Part shown: in pieces, positions 7,120 to 18,009 of the stretch | Layout of the letters: each line of letters starts with the position of its first letter | Numbering within the stretch: the stretch's first letter is position 1 | DNA from: Cristatella mucedo | Taxonomy: Eukaryota; Bryozoa; Phylactolaemata; Cristatellidae | Direction of reading: 5' to 3' | Assembly (NCBI GenBank): GCA_009760855.2 | Contig: WPIO01000408.1 | Coordinates: forward strand, 1 to 55,726 | Length of the DNA stretch: 55,726 nucleotides | Position numbers and translations under genes: made by a program | The notes under the pieces: generated by a model | The model's input: the letters and a program-made list of their open reading frames with translations, nothing else | Told to the model about the DNA's origin: nothing | The model's database searches: none

Positions 7120-10100
7120 TCAATCTTCCTTTTTCGCATCTATACTAATATTACAAGTTTTACAGTGGCCTGTATTTGTACCATTGTTTAATGCTTCTGC
7201 TATCTTGTAATGACCGTATGCATAACTACAACAACCACAGTCTAACCAGTAACGTTTTGATTCGAATGCTGATAGTGCTCTTTTCTTAAGTTTCTTTGTA
7301 ATAATATTATGTTTACTTTGTGTCATTCGATAGAAATCTCTATCAAGTGTCTCATCAAACTCCTTAGTATCAAGATAATCAGCATAAATATTATAAGCAG
7401 TAGTTAGACATTGAACGTATTCATTATGTGTTATCGTTGAATTCTTAATTACTTCTTTTGGAACATCTTTTGCTTTGATAAGTGGTTTCTTTGAAGCAAC
7501 AGAAAATAATTTTGGTCTTAATGCAATAAACTCTTCAATTTTTTCACCTTTCATCTCATCCTTAAATTTACCAAACTCGTCACTATGAAACCAAGCTTTA
7601 ATATCATCCATCTTTTTCTCAAAGTTTTCACTTTTAATATCAACAACTTATGAATCAGTATCTGTGTATAATAAACTTAATCTATCATTAAACTTAACTT
7701 TCAATATGTCATAGTAAAATGTTTGCATATGTAATTTTGATAAATCAAGAATTGCAACTCCTATGAACATTGGTTTGTTTAGAAGTGTAGACTTTCTTGA
7801 ATGTTCGAAACCAACTAAAGTTTTATCAATGCATCTAATTTCTTTAAGTCTATGATCTCTCATTAATTTATTATACAATGAATCATTCTTATCTGTTCCT
7901 GTATTTACTAATCTAACACAAGTTCTGTTTTCTACGTTCTCACATGTCTTTCCAAAGATTTGGCACATAAAACCTTTATATAGATTTCTTTTGAAGCTAT
8001 CACCTTTACGTTCAAATTCAATCTTTTTCTCTGCACATATATCAATAAATGATTTTGCCCAAGGTTCTTCATTGAATTTATATACTTTATGTATTTTAGT
8101 TGCGATCAAACCTTTACTAACAACAAATTGAAAGTATCTGTAATGTGTTAGATAATTAGTTTTATTATTAAAATCACAAATCAACTTTGGTACAGTAGTT
8201 GGACCTAATGAAAACTTTTGTTGGTATCTTGAAAACTCAGAATTATCAACAACTCTACTTTCAGGACAAAGTGGATAATCATTATGTAAATCATGGAATT
8301 CCTTTGGATACTCTGAATCACATAAGACAAATATTTCTGTTTCACCATCTTCAGGTAGTGACATTATTTTTTCAAGAGGCCAATTACTTAAGTCATCTTC
8401 AATAGGTTCTGTAATAGGTAAGCACCACATCATAACTGTTGGATATAAACTTGTTGCATCTCAGTACATGATATAGTAGTAGTACTACTATCTTTACAAA
8501 GTCTTCTACTGACTTGACAGACACCACCTCTTATTGATTCTTTAAACTTTTGATATAGTTGTAAGTCTCCTTCCTTCTTACCTAACAAATTTATTGTACA
8601 TTTGGTATAAAACAAAGTACAAGACCATGCCTAGTGTGGTGCAGATAGATAGTGAGCAGGATGTAGTTTAAACAATTCAATAAAACTGTTTCTGTATGCT
8701 TAATAACAATCAGCAAGAAGTGTAACGTCTGCATATCGATACATATCATGATATTCTCCTAAATCTTTCATGCTAAAAAGTTTAAATACATTTAGTGCAT
8801 GTTCATAGTCTTCAGTACTAATACCTTTATCAAAAGTATGTTTACTATTGAATGATTTTATATCTGGAATCTTAGTCTCATTGAATTTATCAAAAGAATC
8901 CATGTACTCATATGGATAAATACCTTTTCTTGTTATAACATCTTTAAGAACCTTAACATCAATATCTGGATATAATCATTTAAAGACATCAATTGTACCA
9001 TCAAAGTTTGAATTTGCTTTCTTTAATGAAGTAATAATATCACTTAAACCGCCAATCATAAAATTAATAGAATCTTTAAACTCAAAATCCTCAAATGACA
9101 TCGACATATAATTCTCCATATTATGTGCAACAGGTTTACAATTAAGACTAAATGTTGGCATTCCTTTCACAATCAAATGTGAATCATATCCTTTCAAATT
9201 GTGAATAAAGATAGGAAGTTTCCAACTACTTTTTTTAAATCTAACAAGTGAGTTACAAAGTTTGTGTGCTGCTCCTCTAAATTTACCCGTAAAATGACAG
9301 TGATCTCTTGCTTTTATGTTTACTTTATCTTCAGCAACAAATGTATCATTACATATCCAACAATTAGTGGAATCATTAAATTGTTTACGAGCATCAGAAT
9401 AAAAAACAATAGGTACTTCAGTGTGCTCTAGTAACTTATCTTTCAACCCATTTGAAACATTCATTATAAATTCCAAAAGCAACTCAACACAGTCATTACT
9501 TCTATTTAAAAATATACAAGGCTTTCCTCCATTTATATCATTATCTATCATTACTTTTCCATTAATATCAAGAATAATTGCACATGAGCCACATGGGACT
9601 TGTAACATATTAGTACATGTATCACTACATTTACCTATTGTTAATTTACTATTACAATAAGTTGGATTGATATTGTTAGATACTATACTTTCATAGCAAG
9701 CATCACATGCCTCTACATTTAAACTCTCAAAATCTGCATAAAAAACGTATGGAGACTTAATAAGTTTTTCATGGTCACTAAAATTTAAAAGTGTAGTATC
9801 TTTTTGTTCGTCCTGTTTTCTTATTCACAACAATACCAGGCATTTTTAATTTAGAATAACTAGAATTAAGACCTTGACATAAAACTAAATGATTCTGAAA
9901 ATCTTCATCTGAAAATAATTTATCCATTCACCTGTGACAATAAGATACTGATCCTCCCTTATTAGCTGTTCTACATAATCCACTAAAATTCTAAATTCTT
10001 TATCAATACGTAATGACTTTTTTCAGATTTACTTATCAATAAAAGAATAATATGTCTATCTGGAATCTCTAATTATCTTGATACAATCCTTAGAGGATAT

Positions 10101-10850
10101 ACACCTGATTTGTCATTATATTCATAAACATTTATACTAACGTTAAATAGTTTACCTAGTTTTTTAATATCAATGACTTTGACTGGCCATTCAAGTTGTG
10201 AAAGAGGTTCGTTTAATTCTTGATAATTAGCTTTTAATATTTTAATTAAATCAATGTATCTCTCTGAGTGAACACTTACAGGATTTAGGAATCTTAATAC
10301 ACACCATAAAGCACAATATTTATCTTCATTCTTTATATTAATACAACAACGCTTCTTTGCTAAACCAGTTGGTAATGGTAAATAAGATGATCCTGCTCTA
10401 ATAATATATTCACTAACATTAATCTCAAGACGTTCTACACCAATCAATCCCTAACCAGAACCCGGATTCTTGTCAATAATTTTGTCTATTGATTATTTTA
10501 AAGATTTTAATTGGTCTTTAAGAATATTAGTATAATCAGATATTTTAACCACTGCAACTAACTTAGAACCAGTTGCAAGACTATGGGAATGTGTATCAGT
10601 TTCATCGTGATATGAATGGACTGAAATCTTTGTTTGCAATTTAAATGAAGAGAATCTAGTTGTTACTTCTTTAATTACGTTATTATAACTTGGTATTATA
10701 CTATTAAAGAAATCATCAATTTCAGTTGCTGAACAGTCTCTTCCTTTAAGAGCATATCTCTCATCACCACTTTCTCCGATAAAATCTAATTTAAACTTAT
10801 GAAGTCTAGAAGCAATACAGTTATGACATCAATATTCATTAGTCTTGTTG
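7120..10850 (-). pseudogene. polB: Protein-primed family-B DNA polymerase with EndoVII-like domain, decayed
   Basis: The gene reads leftward and would encode a ~1,240-residue enzyme, normal for Polinton/adintovirus polymerases. In order there is a Zn-ribbon-like CxxC near 10,825, an N-terminal region with GSSYLPLP (about 10,390) and NIKNED, and a Cys/His finger near 9,940. Exo I follows (YADFES, about 9,740), then an HNH/endonuclease-VII-like insert (CWIC...DHCHFTG...GAAHKLCN, about 9,240-9,360). Exo II is HNLKGYDSHLI (about 9,200) and Exo III YRYADVTLLAD (about 8,720). IRGGV, motif A DATSLYP (about 8,440) and motif C YTDTDS (about 7,655) complete the core, with a C-terminal domain to 7120. 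In-frame stops lie at 10,829, 10,493, 10,451, 10,073, 9,928, 8,976, 8,700, 8,631, 8,461 and 7,648. Frameshifts lie near 9,990 and 8,470. All three stop codons occur. The motif-B region (about 7,940-7,975) reads MCQIFGKT, without the usual Asn. The enzyme would replicate the element; this copy is dead. Confidence 0.9.
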
Positions 10851-11154
10851 ACTCGGCGTGAAAAGAGTTTCTCTTTTGAGGACTTTTTCGATACATCTAT
10901 ATTGAGAAAATAAATTTTGTTTCATTGAAAAATAAATAGGACAAAAGTTTAACGTTGGAGGAAAAGTAAACTTTGGGACATTTTCCATTTCAAGACTTCG
11001 AAATGCGAACGATAGTGAGCATGAGAAGGATTGAAAAGGGAAATGTCCTAAAAGGGTACTTTTCTTACAACACACTCCTGCCATGGTCAGAGGAGGGCGG
11101 GACGACAGGGTGGCGATTCGGCGCCCACAAACCCATCACTTTGATTGAGCCAAT
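10851..11154. other. Boundary between virus-like element and host-type DNA
   Basis: Base composition changes here and the polymerase frame ends without a recognisable start codon, so the element is either truncated or its terminus lies here. A perfect short palindrome (AAAAGAG-TTT-CTCTTTT, 10,861-10,877) sits exactly at the transition. An imperfect inverted repeat (GGACATTTTCC at 10,976 versus GGGAAATGTCC at 11,038) follows. No long terminal inverted repeat can be tested because the left end is outside the window. No gene is seen. Confidence 0.4.
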
Positions 11155-11290
11155 GTAATGTAATGTAATGTAATGTATCTCTGTCTGTGGCTCCACAGTC
11201 ATAAAAACCATGTGGGTGTTACTATGTGGGCTACCATGTTACCATGTGGGCTACTACCGCAACAAGTACTATTCAGCGCTTTAAACTTAT
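11155..11290 (-). mobile_element. 3' end of a LINE with (TTACA)n tail
   Basis: A (TGTAA/TAATG)n run at 11,155-11,176 is followed by TATCTCTGTC...CTCCACAGTCATAAAAACCATGTGGGTGTTAC. The same block occurs at 35,318-35,385, where it terminates a minus-strand LINE fragment. This identifies it as the 3' end of that LINE family, inserted on the minus strand. Confidence 0.6.
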
Positions 11291-11599
11291 GAGTCGTAGG
11301 TTTTATAGCCGAGCTGTTGATAGGGCAAACGCATGATGCAGGAAGGTTCTCACTGACCCGCCAGAGAAGGTCCGCCGGTTGGTATCGACTAGTGGCGACA
11401 TCGCACTTTATGCTAAGCAGGTCCTGTTTTGTGTAGCATATCTGAGGACAGTTCATAGTCACAGCGAAGATAGCAGCGGAATACTCGAAGGTATTACGGA
11501 GAAATCAAGTAAAAGTCTACACCAAGCTAGGAGTCGCCCAAGGCCGCTCTCTAGCGTGGGGAGGAACGTGATGACATTCAACAATATAAACCGCAAAGC

Positions 11600-12111
11600 G
11601 GGTGGGAAAGCCTACGGGGCGCCCGGGCCGCCTTTCAGGCGCCCGAGGCAAAACTGCTTGATTGGGCTGGTCCGACAAAAGTGATTGCTCTGAAGTAGGC
11701 GTGGGTGATGTCCTAGGAAAATGTGCAGAAAATGGAGATTCCTGCGATGCTGAGTTTGTGCTTGTCGCTTGTTCAATTTGGATGTCTCCTCGACGTATGG
11801 GGGTTTCAGCCGGTCGATTGAGATATCTATTCGGCAGCTGGCGACGTCAACGGAAAATGTTTTCCGCCCGTTCGAGCACAACGTATGGGTTGCCGTAGGG
11901 TGGCTGAAGCTGTGTTCACGCTGCTGCGTTTCGGCGCACAAAAACGTTGGTGCAATGCCGAAGGTCGTCGGTAACGTGCGATGGACGAATGGCCGAATCT
12001 CGAGGCAGTACAGCACGGAGGCTGTGCATGTGGTCGATGAGCGTCGTGACCAATAGGGCGACGTCCGAGCTGTCGGCCGGCGCCTCGGGAAAAGGGCACT
12101 GAAGAAGTCAC
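11600..12111 (-). pseudogene. Gypsy pol C-terminal tail
   Basis: On the minus strand, NVFVRRN, QPPYGNPYVVLERAENIF and SIDRLKPPYVEE (in alternating frames) match the chromo/GPY-F-like tail downstream of Gypsy integrases. The end near 11,600 reads like the usual ...RPVGFPTRF terminus. Frameshifts are present. Confidence 0.65.
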
Positions 12112-12139
12112 CGGGCAGGCTAAGGGTCTCCCCCTGTAC

Positions 12140-12800
12140 TAACTAGTTCGATGAGTGGCCGATGTCACGCTTTGTAGCAGTGCCGATTCCGAGGAGCAAG
12201 AGGGGCAATGCCTTTAGCCCTGAATGTGGCGGGCTACTTGCCATGAGTGCTGCCTTGAGCTGTGAGCGAAGGAGCTCTACCATGCCGTTAGCGGCCGGGT
12301 GGTAAGCGGTGGTACAAATATGCCGTATTCCCATTACCTTCATGCGTTCAAGCCACAGAAACGACTTGAATTGTCCTCGGCGGTCAGAATTCAGCACAGC
12401 GGGGCTGCCGTACCAGGATATCCAGCCGTCGACAAATGCTTGTGTGATGGTGGACGCGGAAATGTCGTTCAGAGGACGCGCTTCAGGCCAGCGTGTGAAA
12501 CGGTCGACGACCATAAGTAAATATGTAGCTCCATCAGAGCAAAGTAGCGGGCCGACGAGGTCGACGTGATCATGGCTGAATCGATGCGACTGGGTGGGAA
12601 ACTGCCCGACTGGAGTCGAAGTGTGTCGAGCTACCTAGGTGTGTTGGCATGCGATGCAGGTTCGGGCCATGGAATGAACGTCTGAATTCACAGTAGGCCA
12701 CAGGAAACGCGATATGATCAGGCGCAGTGTAGTGCGTATTCCGGAGTGTGTGAGTTTGTGCAGTTTGTCAAAGATTCGTCGACCAAAGGCGGCCGGCTCG
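12140..12800 (-). pseudogene. Gypsy integrase (zinc finger plus core)
   Basis: The H-H-C-C finger (LHKLTHSGI...CIACQ, about 12,770-12,650) is followed by the rve core MVVDRFTRWPEARPL (12,514 leftward), DGWISWYGSPAVLNSDRRGQF and GIRHICTTAYHPAANGMVE. The core Asp, the NSDRRGQF Asp and the Glu of GMVE correspond to the DDE positions. Normal Gypsy has TDRGGQF, so one residue is altered. An in-frame stop follows CQHT. The frame continues to 12,143. Confidence 0.85.
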
Positions 12801-12814
12801 TATGGGGGATCGTA

Positions 12815-13310
12815 ATAATATTAATAATAGTGCACTTGATAAAGCGCCCTCAGTGAACTTAATCTCTCTCTAGGCGCTTTACATTTGCTGCAAAGGGAAA
12901 CGCGACTGAATGGTGAGTAATATCATGCTTGATAAACAAACAAAATGAATAACATGGTTAGGGGTGACATGCACAGGGTCAGAATGCAAATGTGGTTAGT
13001 GGCAGCATGCCCAGTGTCAGCAGGCATAAAGACATCCAGGACGAATCACAGGGACCCACTAAATGCTGTCCTAAATTGGTATGTTTTTAAATTCTTTTTA
13101 AATGTGGTCAGGTCAGAGGATGTTCTGACGCAGGTCGGAAGGGAATTCCAGGCTTTGGGAGCATATGAACTAAATGCACGGTCTCCAAAGGACTTGGAGT
13201 TTGTACGGGGGTATTTGCAGACTGTTGGATTCCGAAAAGCGGGTGGTATGATCCTTGGCCTGCTGGGGGAGTACAGTAGATCGTAGCCGGTAGATGTGTG
13301 ACATAAAATG
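12815..13310 (-). mobile_element. CR1/L2-like LINE 3' fragment nested in Gypsy relic
   Basis: The minus strand reads the last part of the LINE reverse-transcriptase ORF (PRTNSKSFGDRAFSSYAPKAWNSLP...SSDLTTFKKNLKTYQF). The family 3' UTR follows (CTTTGCAGCAAATGTAAAGCGCCTAGAGAGAGATTAAG...GAGGGCGCTTTATCAAGTGCACTATTATTAATATTATTA). The short AT-trinucleotide tail ends at about 12,815. Gypsy sequence flanks both sides, so the LINE came later. Confidence 0.8.
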
Positions 13311-13389
13311 GTTCCTTGCGACATCGGTATTGGGAATGGTTGAAAGTGTACGGAAATAGTTGGTGAAGCAAGGATTTCAGGCTCTTGTG

Positions 13390-13935
13390 TGGCATCACGT
13401 TCGCTATAATCGAACGGTAGTTCGTAAAAGTACATCGGCGACGCAATTCTTGGTACCCTTCAAGTATGGGATGTCGGTAGTAAATTCCGAGATGAAAGCG
13501 AAGTGTCGTTGCTATCGAGGTGTGAAGCGGTCGGAGGATGAAACGATGACGAACACAATCAGGCAATAAGCAGAGAGCACAGAGAAAGCACGGCCTTCCA
13601 CAAAGTAGGGCAAATGTCGAATCGCAGAATAAATAGCGACAAGCTTTTGGTTTTAATTCGAGTAGGGATATTCCGAGGGTGAGAGTGTGCGAGAGAAAAA
13701 GACTAACAGTTTCCACGCACAGTTTATTAGCTGTTGTAGAGCATCGCTGATAGCTGCGTCCGACGCATCGGTCGCGATGGAAATCGGTGCGTCTGGTGGC
13801 AATGCAGTGTTGACTCGGTCACTCGGACTCGCAACTTTGCTGCTCTCAAATGCAGCGGCGCCCTCGAGAGACCACGAAATGTCGGTGCCGGCTTTTGCGC
13901 CGGCCGGGAATAGTGCATAGAGCGGTGCCAGCAAG
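13390..13935 (-). pseudogene. Gypsy RNase H domain
   Basis: LAPLYALF, GAKAGTDISWS, ISIATDASDAAI (the catalytic-Asp region TDASD) and FFSRTLSPSE are readable from 13,934 to 13,653. LVAIYSAIRHLPYFVEGR and YLKGTKNCVADVL are readable further left. An in-frame TAA occurs near 13,650. TDASDAAI...LQQ is the normal RNase H start in Gypsy elements. Confidence 0.8.
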
Positions 13936-13959
13936 GTAGCACAGCTAGGGATGAATTGG

Positions 13960-14470
13960 GGCGGTAGAAATTGAATGGAAATATATGTTTTCCGAGGTAG
14001 TCTACTGATAGAACGCCGAAGGTGAACTTACGTTATTTGATGATTATCCCATATTCCTCGAGGGGACGGAAGATTGCTTCCAGGTGGGTGGCATGTTCAG
14101 TTTCGCTGACGGACGCAAATTAAAGTTCGTTTAGGAATGGAAAACAGAAATCAAGTCCTCGGGTGACATGGTCAATGAAATGCTAAAAGGTCTGGGCAGC
14201 ATTCCTAAGGCTGAAACTCGTTCACTTGAGCTGAAACAGCTCGTACGGCGCGATTACGGCGGTTTGAGGGACGTCGTCGCGATGAATGGGTATTTGATGA
14301 TAGGCAAGCTTAGCAACGGGTCAACCTATGACGACAACGGTCAGCGGCTGTGGGGGCGGGGGCATTTGTTCCCCTTCCCTTTTAGAGAGCTGCACGGACA
14401 TCTATTCTTACGCTTAGCGACCGTCACCAACGGAGAAATTATGCTTTTATACCAGTCAATGAGTTACTGC
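13960..14470 (-). pseudogene. Gypsy reverse transcriptase domain, degenerate
   Basis: On the minus strand, AYHQIPIHRDD (about 14,300), FSLRNAAQTF...HFIDHVTRGLDF (about 14,220-14,150), EHATHLEAIFRPLEEYGIII (about 14,090-14,035) and VDYLG (about 14,000) are recognisable in shifting frames. They are typical of the Ty3/Gypsy RT thumb and palm. The YxDD catalytic box between RGLDF and EHATH is no longer readable. Confidence 0.75.
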
Positions 14471-14479
14471 TGACAGTTA

Positions 14480-15835
14480 CAGTTCGTGTCGAGTAAGTAT
14501 TGTGATATTTTGTTATAATATTTTAATTATTGCAGATCTAGTCTCTCCTATGTGACAATCTTGCTGACCTTTGCCCCTGCATCAAGATTTCTGATATCTT
14601 GCCCTCCTAGATAAAAATCTTGAATCCGTCACTGGCACTGGTCATGTGAACATCGACTTGGCTTGCACACGACTTTCTGCACGTTCGCCTTCACGTGTAA
14701 TTGCAATCCTCGTGGAATTCAGCTACATTGACGCTGCTGACCTAACATCAGTGAGCTCCATCAAATAGTGGTTCTCTCGAACTGAGCTTTACTGCAGAGC
14801 TGTCTAGTTCGTTCTCTTAGCTCCGTGCGACTGCGGATACGCTCAAGACATCTTCCCCAATAACGCCAGTAATCTCCTTAGTGAATGCACTCGCCGCTAC
14901 ATTTCCTCGGGTAAATGTGCACGGAGCTGTGAGCAGCTCCGACCATATGAGAAAACGCTGATTGACAGCTTCGCGCAACAATGACTTGTCTAGAAATGTA
15001 GGACATGTCGTCGCAGACGTAATAACTGCACTAGAGGCAACGGTCTTACTCTGGCAATAAGGGGTGGGAGAGTTTGCCTATAATGCATCATGAGTAATTT
15101 TCCAGCATTCGTTCATTCGGAGCAGACTGACTTCTTTTTTAACTGAGCTTGCCATTGCTCGATCCTGTTACTTTAATTCTCGTATCGTTTCATTGTGCAT
15201 TTTTATGTGCATGCACTAAATTTATTGTCATTGCCCTTGAGATGTTTGCCATCAATAGCAACAGTTACTATCGCTGTTTACTAAATATAAAATTTTAAAA
15301 TCATGCAAAAAAAGTAAGTCCTCTGGCTACTTTTTACCCAAGATTCTTAATGTAGCGACTTGCACGCAAGATTTCGTATTTAGATATAGGTCCTGATTGA
15401 ATGTGATTGATCTGAGAGCCATTTCCTAGCCTATCGCCAGGCGTACTTTGTAGGGCACAGCGAACATGCCAGACCGAATTTTTTTTATTGAGCAAGAGGG
15501 GGCAGCAGTTAAGGTAGGATCATTTGGAGGGCTTGCCTCGGGAAGGGAAAATAAATAAATAAATAAAATGCATTAGCTTAGAACCATAAGAAAACTTAAA
15601 AATCTCCTTCAGGCGCTTCACGTATTCTTCTGGGCTTGAGCCGACGACCTCGGCCGGACCAGAGGTCGCGGCGAGCACCTTCAGCGGCTCGTCTATGTCG
15701 GCTCACCTGTCAGCCTCGTGGCATAAAAGCCTTGGTCGTAGAGGATTGTCTCATCAGCCCTCTGTGTCGTCGCTCGAGCAGCGCGTGGGCGTGCGTGCCT
15801 AACGATTAATGCCAGCAATTCCCTACCCAAAAAAA
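14480..15835. other. No gene seen; ordinary non-coding DNA
   Basis: No supported coding region. There is a TTTA/AAAT microsatellite at about 15,548-15,570 and an A-run at about 15,829-15,846. Nothing else is recognised. Confidence 0.5.
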
Positions 15836-15841
15836 AACAAA

Positions 15842-16016
15842 AAAAATCCTAGCTGATTAAACAGCCTCTTTTTGTATAGCGACAGAAGAGCCTTTATGGC
15901 TATCACCACCGCTTGCAGTGGCGATAAAGGATCACCCACCGCAGGAATCGAACCCACGACCTCGGGACCGAGGTCGTGAAAGCAACCGCCTTACCTAGTG
16001 TGCCATCACGGCTCAC
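15842..16016 (-). mobile_element. tRNA-derived SINE, copy 1
   Basis: The minus strand starts with a tRNA-like head: A-box-like TGGCACACTAGGTAAGG, then B-box GGGTTCGATTCC (plus-strand GGAATCGAACCC near 15,945). It continues into a body GATCCTTTATCGCCACTGCAAGC...GCTATACAAAAAGAGGCTGTTTAATCAGCT. The same body recurs at 17,276-17,440, 27,462-27,548 and, more diverged, 51,772-51,935. The anticodon region is replaced by a palindromic GACCTCGG-TCC-CGAGGTC stem, so it is not a functional tRNA. Confidence 0.75.
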
Positions 16017-16077
16017 TCTCTAGTGTTATCGAGCATGATCGCCTCTCGCCTTTCGTGCGAGCCAAATAAGAACAGGA

Positions 16078-16160
16078 ATAATAATAATGATAAAGCACCC
16101 TCAGAGAACTCAATCTCTTTATAGATGCCTTGCATTTGGTGCAAAGGAAGCACGAACAGC
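16078..16160 (-). repeat. LINE 3'-end repeat
   Basis: AATAATAATAATGATAAAGCACCCTCAGAGAACTCAATCTCTTTATAGATGCCTTGCATTTGGTGCAAAGG is the reverse complement of the CR1/L2-like LINE 3' end found throughout the window. Confidence 0.65.
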
Positions 16161-16409
16161 TTGCTCAAGGCCTTCGCCCTACCTTCTGGGACTCAGTTGC
16201 AACTGCTACGTAGGAGATCGGGGCGTGGTCTCGATCTCCAGCGATCGACGGCCACAGGAGGAGCCAGAAGCAGCGACGAGAGGAGAATACGGCGGACGTA
16301 GCCCAATGCATTCGTATAGCGCCACGTCAGTGGCGGGGCTAGCATTTTGTGTGCGAGCGAGGGCGCTCTCGGCAAGGGATTCGGCTTCTTGTGCTGTAAT
16401 TGTGCGATA

Positions 16410-17020
16410 CCTGATACCGTGCAGGTGGCAGGAGATATGGTTTCGTTCAGAGAAACAGCACTCAATTTCACTATCTCCATGTGAGCAATAGAAGCGAAGC
16501 CTTTTCCATTTAGGAATTCAAGTCCTTTGACACGACGACGATCAAAAGATGTCTGTTGAAGGCGCCACACGCTCAAACCGACGTCGCTAGTCTTGCATTC
16601 CTATTTGTTTGGCCCTTCATCAATGTAAGCGGCGGACCAGCATAGACGCACACACAGACCTAAGTACTGAGCTGCTCTTTTCCACCGTAGCAGCTCTCTG
16701 TACATATGACCAGGTCCGCGTGCTTGTCTTCGTGAGTGTTTATTGAGGAGCGCGATCATGTGACTGAACTGTACGCCCGGCGACATTGTGCGAGTCAAGT
16801 TCGAATACAGTTCGATAAAACCCTCAATTAGTATCTTGTAGCTTAATCTTGTGCACCCCAGTGAACTTAAAACCCTGAATGTGAAGGTACGTAGAACTTG
16901 GCGCCTGAGACGCTCTCGGCAAGAAGACCTACTTATTTCGCACCGGCGCTCCGTATCGCCGTTGGGAGAGCATGGCCCGCTTCAACAGCAGTGAAGCACT
17001 CTGTAGCCGCTCATGCCACG
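16410..17020 (+). repeat. 0.6-kb dispersed repeat R1, copy a
   Basis: The segment is colinear with 18,010-18,605. Shared blocks include GAGAAACAGC..CTCAATTT, CTAGTCTTGCATTCCT, CTAAGTACTGAG, TTGTAGCTTAATCTTGTGCA and CAGCGCTCCGTATCGCC. Divergence by substitutions and small indels is obvious, so this is an old family. No coding potential is seen. The right flank (17,036-17,087) recurs inverted at 42,180-42,231. Confidence 0.7.
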
Positions 17021-17275
17021 CCGCCGCACGCCATGCCGCTGAGCTAGGGTAAGACGAGCGGCCGTTAGTTTAAAGCTCTTTATAATGTCGTTGTTGACGA
17101 GCTTCTGGTGTCGATGAAAATGGTTGAAAGTGTGATGGGTGTTGATGAAGACGTTAACCTTAAAATGTCAATGCCGGTTTAGAAAGTAGAGTTGTATTTC
17201 AGGGTTTGGAATGACTTTATAAGCAGGTTATCAACATCGAGGGTCAACTGCTAAGCAAAAAATACTAGCATATTT

Positions 17276-17440
17276 AACAGCTTTTTTGTATAGCGACAGA
17301 AGAGCCTTGACGGCTATCACTACCACTAGCAGCGGCGATAAAGGATCGCCTGCAGCAAGATTCGAAAGGACGACCACGGGATCGAGGTCATGAAAAGTAA
17401 CCACCTTACCTGATGCCCATCACGGCTCCACTCTTAAGTT
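17276..17440 (-). mobile_element. tRNA-derived SINE, copy 2
   Basis: It has the same body as the copy at 15,842 (CTTTTTTGTATAGCGACAGAAGAGCC... GGCGATAAAGGATC) and a degraded tRNA-like head (GGACGACCACGGGATCGAGGTCATG). It lies between the two R1 repeats. Confidence 0.7.
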
Positions 17441-18009
17441 CAAATTAAAGCTGATGACACATCTAACGATCTTAATAAATGGTTTGAATCATTAGAGAGT
17501 CTTCCTCAAAGCCAAGCGTATGAAACTTCAAAACCTGCACCAAATGGCGATTCATGACGCCTTGAACTAATAAATGTTGAACCCAAGGGTTTAGGGAAAA
17601 ATATTCGCACTTAACCATGATGCGTCCTTAAATGGGTGCGTACTTAACCGGGAGGCTACTGTATTAAGGTGGGCGTTCTGCTTATATTCGGTGAGATTAA
17701 ATAACAGTAAAACGAGGGGCTGTGCTACCCGATACAAGCGTCGCCACTCGTTGTGTGGGCTGAAGAGCTGGTGTGTGCGATGGCCACTATTACGGACTAT
17801 AAGCGATTGGCAGTCGCACTACAATCAAATAGCGGGCACTTGTCTGAAGCAACAGCAAACACGAGCAGAATGAGACAGGCAGGGAAAGAAAATTCGAGAA
17901 AGAGAGGGTGATAAAGAGAAAATGACATGGACGGAGTGCCAAAAATGGAGTTGGAGTAGGAAAGTGTCAGAGAGGCTATGGATTCGGGTTTTCCCGGTTT
18001 AATTTAGGG

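Larger units (their letters stand above)
11550..14470 (-). mobile_element. Ty3/Gypsy LTR-retrotransposon pol relic
   Basis: The pol domains lie in order on the minus strand: reverse transcriptase (about 14,470-13,960), RNase H (about 13,935-13,390), integrase zinc finger and catalytic core (about 12,790-12,140) and the C-terminal pol tail (about 12,020-11,600). Many frameshifts and stops make it a non-coding relic. A LINE fragment (12,815-13,310) is inserted between RNase H and integrase. LTRs would be expected near 11,200-11,550 and right of 14,470, but I could not pair them. Confidence 0.8.

Noticed and set aside
1-10850. Stop-codon reassignment (for example TAA/TAG as Gln) in the virus-like element
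   Set aside because: TAA, TAG and TGA all occur inside the polymerase frame at positions where relatives have different residues (Leu, Trp, Tyr, Cys types). Genuine frameshifts are also present, so random decay is simpler.
1-10850. Major capsid protein, packaging ATPase, adenain protease or retroviral-type integrase of the element
   Set aside because: None of the frames here shows their motifs; they may lie left of the window.
10976-11048. Miniature inverted-repeat transposon
   Set aside because: The inverted arms are only about 11-15 bases with a mismatch, and no target duplication is visible.
15930-16016. A functional tRNA gene
   Set aside because: B-box and A-box-like sequences exist, but the anticodon arm is palindromic filler and the unit continues into a shared SINE body in several copies.
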